The notes under the pieces were generated by a model. That model saw only the letters and a list, made by a program, of their open reading frames with translations, was not told the DNA's origin and searched no databases. From the NCBI GenBank assembly GCA_900541195.1, contig UQIY01000067.1:1-7911 (forward strand): a DNA stretch of 7,911 nt. The letters are read 5' to 3'. The position numbers and the translations under genes were made by a program. Every line of letters begins with the position of its first letter. Within the stretch, counting starts at the first letter, position 1. Origin of the DNA: an uncultured Collinsella sp. Its GTDB lineage: Bacteria; Actinomycetota; Coriobacteriia; Coriobacteriales; Coriobacteriaceae. Shown piece by piece: positions 6,256 through 7,911 of this stretch.

Positions 6256-6327
6256 AGTTGCGGTGAAATACGGTCTAACTTTGCCTAATTCCAGGCAAAA
6301 CAGTCCGTATTCCACCGCAACTTTTTT
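6256..6327 (+). terminator. Large two-part hairpin with T tract after kdpE
   Basis: AGTTGCGGTGAAATACGG (6256-6273) and CCGTATTCCACCGCAACT (6305-6322) form an 18-base inverted repeat with one mismatch. Inside it is a second stem, TTTGCCT (6280-6286) with AGGCAAA (6293-6299), around a six-base loop. Six Ts (6322-6327) follow on the plus strand, as for an intrinsic terminator of the kdpDE transcript. The T tract overlaps the stop codon (6328-6326) of the convergent methyltransferase gene. The minus-strand side lacks a T tract, so it is not a good terminator for that gene. The size and nested structure exceed what termination needs and suggest a dispersed palindromic repeat. Confidence 0.8.
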
Positions 6328-7911
6328 ATTTGCCCTTGGGCTTGCTGGCGTAGAACTTCTTCTTTTTGAGCTTGCCGGCAGGAGAGGGTTTGCCGGCAAA
6401 GTTCGACTTGCCGTTGCCGGCCTGCGCGTGCGCGGGTACTGCCGCACGGGGCTTGCGGGCCTCGGGATTGCGCAGTTCCTCGGTTCGCTCTGCAATCTCC
6501 TCGGCGCTAAAGCCGACCTCGGCCATGGCATCCTCGATGGGCAGGCGGCGCACGATATAGCAGTGGTGCACCTTCTGGTTGCGCGCGAAGTCCTCGGGGA
6601 TGGTCTGTGCCGTAATGTCCTCCAGCACCACGCCCGCGCGTGCGAGCTTGCGCGTCTCGGGACGGAAGCCACGCAGGTTGCAGCTAAAGATGGCATGTCC
6701 ACCCTGTGCGAGCAGGCGCGATACGCCGGCCAAAAGCTCAACATGGTCGCGTTGGACATCCCAGGTACGGCGGCCCATCTTGGACGAGTTCGAGAACGTG
6801 GGCGGGTCGACAAAGATCAGGTCCCAGCGGTTGCGCGTCTGGCGTTGGTCGCGAATCCAGGCGAGCACGTCGTCGCGCACAAAATGATGCTGCGGTCCCA
6901 CAAAGCCGTTTTGGCGCATGTTGCGCTCGGCCCAGTCCAGGTAGGTGTTGGAGAGGTCGACCGTCGCGGTCTCCTCGACGCCGCCGTCCGCCGCGTAGCA
7001 GGTGGCGGTGCCGGTATAGGCAAACAGGTTGAGGAAGCGACGCGCCTGCTTGGCGTGCTCGCGCACCAGGTTGCGGGTGACGCGGTGATCCAGGAAGATG
7101 CCCACATCCAGATAATCGTCAAAGTTGACGGCAAAGGTGAGTCCGCCCTCTTCGATGAGCGGCAGGCGACGGCGAGCGATGTTGGCGCGCTCGCCTGATG
7201 CGCCCTTACCGGCGCCCTGCTTGCCGTACTGCGAGCCGCCACGCGAGCGCATGCGGGCCTTGGCGTGCACATGCTCGGCCGGAACATCCAGGATGCGCGG
7301 CGCGATGGCCAAGATGTCGAGCATGCGGGCCTGGGCTAGCGCGGGATCGATGGTCTTAGGCGCGGCGTACTCGGCGATGACGAGCCAGCGGCCCGGCGTC
7401 TGCGGGCAGCCCTCGTACAGATCGATGGCGGCGGAGTAGTCGGGTAGGTCGGCATCGTAGACGCGGTAGCAGCTCACGCCCTCGCGCTTGGCCCACTTGC
7501 GACGCAGACGGGCATTCTTACGCAGGCGGTTGGCGAACTGCTCGGACTCGGGGATGAGCACGGGCAGCGGCTTGCCGTCGCCCAGGTCGAGCATGGCGGC
7601 AGGTTCGGGCATGGGGGTGTTGGCGGCGTTGTCGTTGACTTCGTTGGCATCCGCAACCTCGGCCTCGGCATCCGCACTGGTCGAAGCCTCAAACGCCGCG
7701 GCGGCGTGGTCGAGCGAGGGCCAAACCTCAATAGTTGCCTCCTCGTTATTGGGCATGACGGCGATCGAGCGCTCGGGCTCGGCGTGGAGCGCGCGGGCCA
7801 GCAATCCATCGCGGGTGAGCGCGGCGACCGGCGCCGCGGAAAGCTCGGGCGCGCGGCGCAGCTCACCGACCAGCGTCATGGCGTCGTGCATGAGCGAAAG
7901 CGGGGTCTCGG
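6326..7911 (-). CDS. rlmL: RlmKL-type 23S rRNA methyltransferase, C-terminal part (5' end beyond window)
   Basis: About 528 codons of a minus-strand gene are visible and run off the right edge. The first ATG in view (7891-7889) has no ribosome binding site and in-frame coding continues upstream of it, so the true start lies outside. The sequence aligns by eye with the second half of E. coli RlmKL (RlmK domain, which makes m7G2069). Shared features are FANRLRKN and CYRVYDADLPDYSAAIDLYE, then FLDHR and the SAM-binding FLNLFAYTGTAT, then the catalytic-type DPPTFSNSSKM (DPP codons at 6808-6800), DVQRDH and DFARNQKVHHCYIV. The first roughly 60 visible residues look like the end of the preceding RlmL methyltransferase domain. 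An Ala/Glu-rich linker joins the halves. After the catalytic domain comes a tail of roughly 60-70 residues ending in a Lys-rich stretch (KLKKKKFYASKPKGK) that E. coli RlmKL lacks. The gene is convergent with kdpE. Whether the N-terminal THUMP/RlmL half is present cannot be seen. Confidence 0.9.
   Translation of the reverse strand, partial: ETPLSLMHDAMTLVGELRRAPELSAAPVAALTRDGLLARALHAEPERSIAVMPNNEEATIEVWPSLDHAAAAFEASTSADAEAEVADANEVNDNAANTPMPEPAAMLDLGDGKPLPVLIPESEQFANRLRKNARLRRKWAKREGVSCYRVYDADLPDYSAAIDLYEGCPQTPGRWLVIAEYAAPKTIDPALAQARMLDILAIAPRILDVPAEHVHAKARMRSRGGSQYGKQGAGKGASGERANIARRRLPLIEEGGLTFAVNFDDYLDVGIFLDHRVTRNLVREHAKQARRFLNLFAYTGTATCYAADGGVEETATVDLSNTYLDWAERNMRQNGFVGPQHHFVRDDVLAWIRDQRQTRNRWDLIFVDPPTFSNSSKMGRRTWDVQRDHVELLAGVSRLLAQGGHAIFSCNLRGFRPETRKLARAGVVLEDITAQTIPEDFARNQKVHHCYIVRRLPIEDAMAEVGFSAEEIAERTEELRNPEARKPRAAVPAHAQAGNGKSNFAGKPSPAGKLKKKKFYASKPKGK

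Noticed and set aside
7905..7911. Possible second adapter at the right end (GTCTCG)
   Set aside because: Only six bases match before the next base differs (G instead of T), and the bases fit the methyltransferase reading frame.

Overview
The window reads as a high-GC bacterial chromosome fragment with dense coding. Kup-, KdpDE- and RlmKL-type proteins, strong GGAGG-type ribosome binding sites and intergenic palindromes built on 'AAAGGG...CCCTTT' cores suggest an anaerobic gut actinobacterium of the class Coriobacteriia, with Collinsella or a close relative as best guess. That placement is inferred from general style and was not searched. The first 48 bases are not genomic: they are the tail of the Illumina P7 oligo, an 8-base index and the Nextera read-2/mosaic-end adapter. 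Genomic sequence begins at base 49.

Layout, left to right. (1) On the minus strand, the first 62 codons of a small membrane protein, cut by the adapter junction (49-234). (2) A 214-base divergent intergenic region with a 12-base perfect palindrome. (3) A nitroreductase-family flavoprotein (449-1324), followed by a 35-base near-perfect palindrome. (4) A potassium module on the plus strand: a KUP-type K+ transporter (1483-3510), a 64-residue single-span membrane protein of unknown function (3580-3774), a hairpin with a T tract and a duplicated arm (3806-3867), then a KdpD-like histidine kinase (3888-5513) and a KdpE-like response regulator (5518-6231). The last two genes are 4 bases apart and presumably co-translated. 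(5) A large terminator-like cruciform (6256-6327) that runs into the stop codon of (6) a convergent minus-strand gene for the C-terminal half of an RlmKL-type 23S rRNA methyltransferase, running off the right edge.

The coherent biology is potassium homeostasis. KdpD/KdpE normally sense K+ limitation and switch on the KdpFABC pump, but here the pair sits beside kup, with no kdpFABC in view. The kinase also lacks the N-terminal KdpD/USP regulatory domains. This suggests, without proving it, that the pair controls kup or a distant kdp operon through a stripped-down sensor. I see no clear undescribed system. The points most worth following are the potassium module with its small membrane protein, the set of three unusual intergenic hairpins, and the adapter contamination, which should be trimmed.
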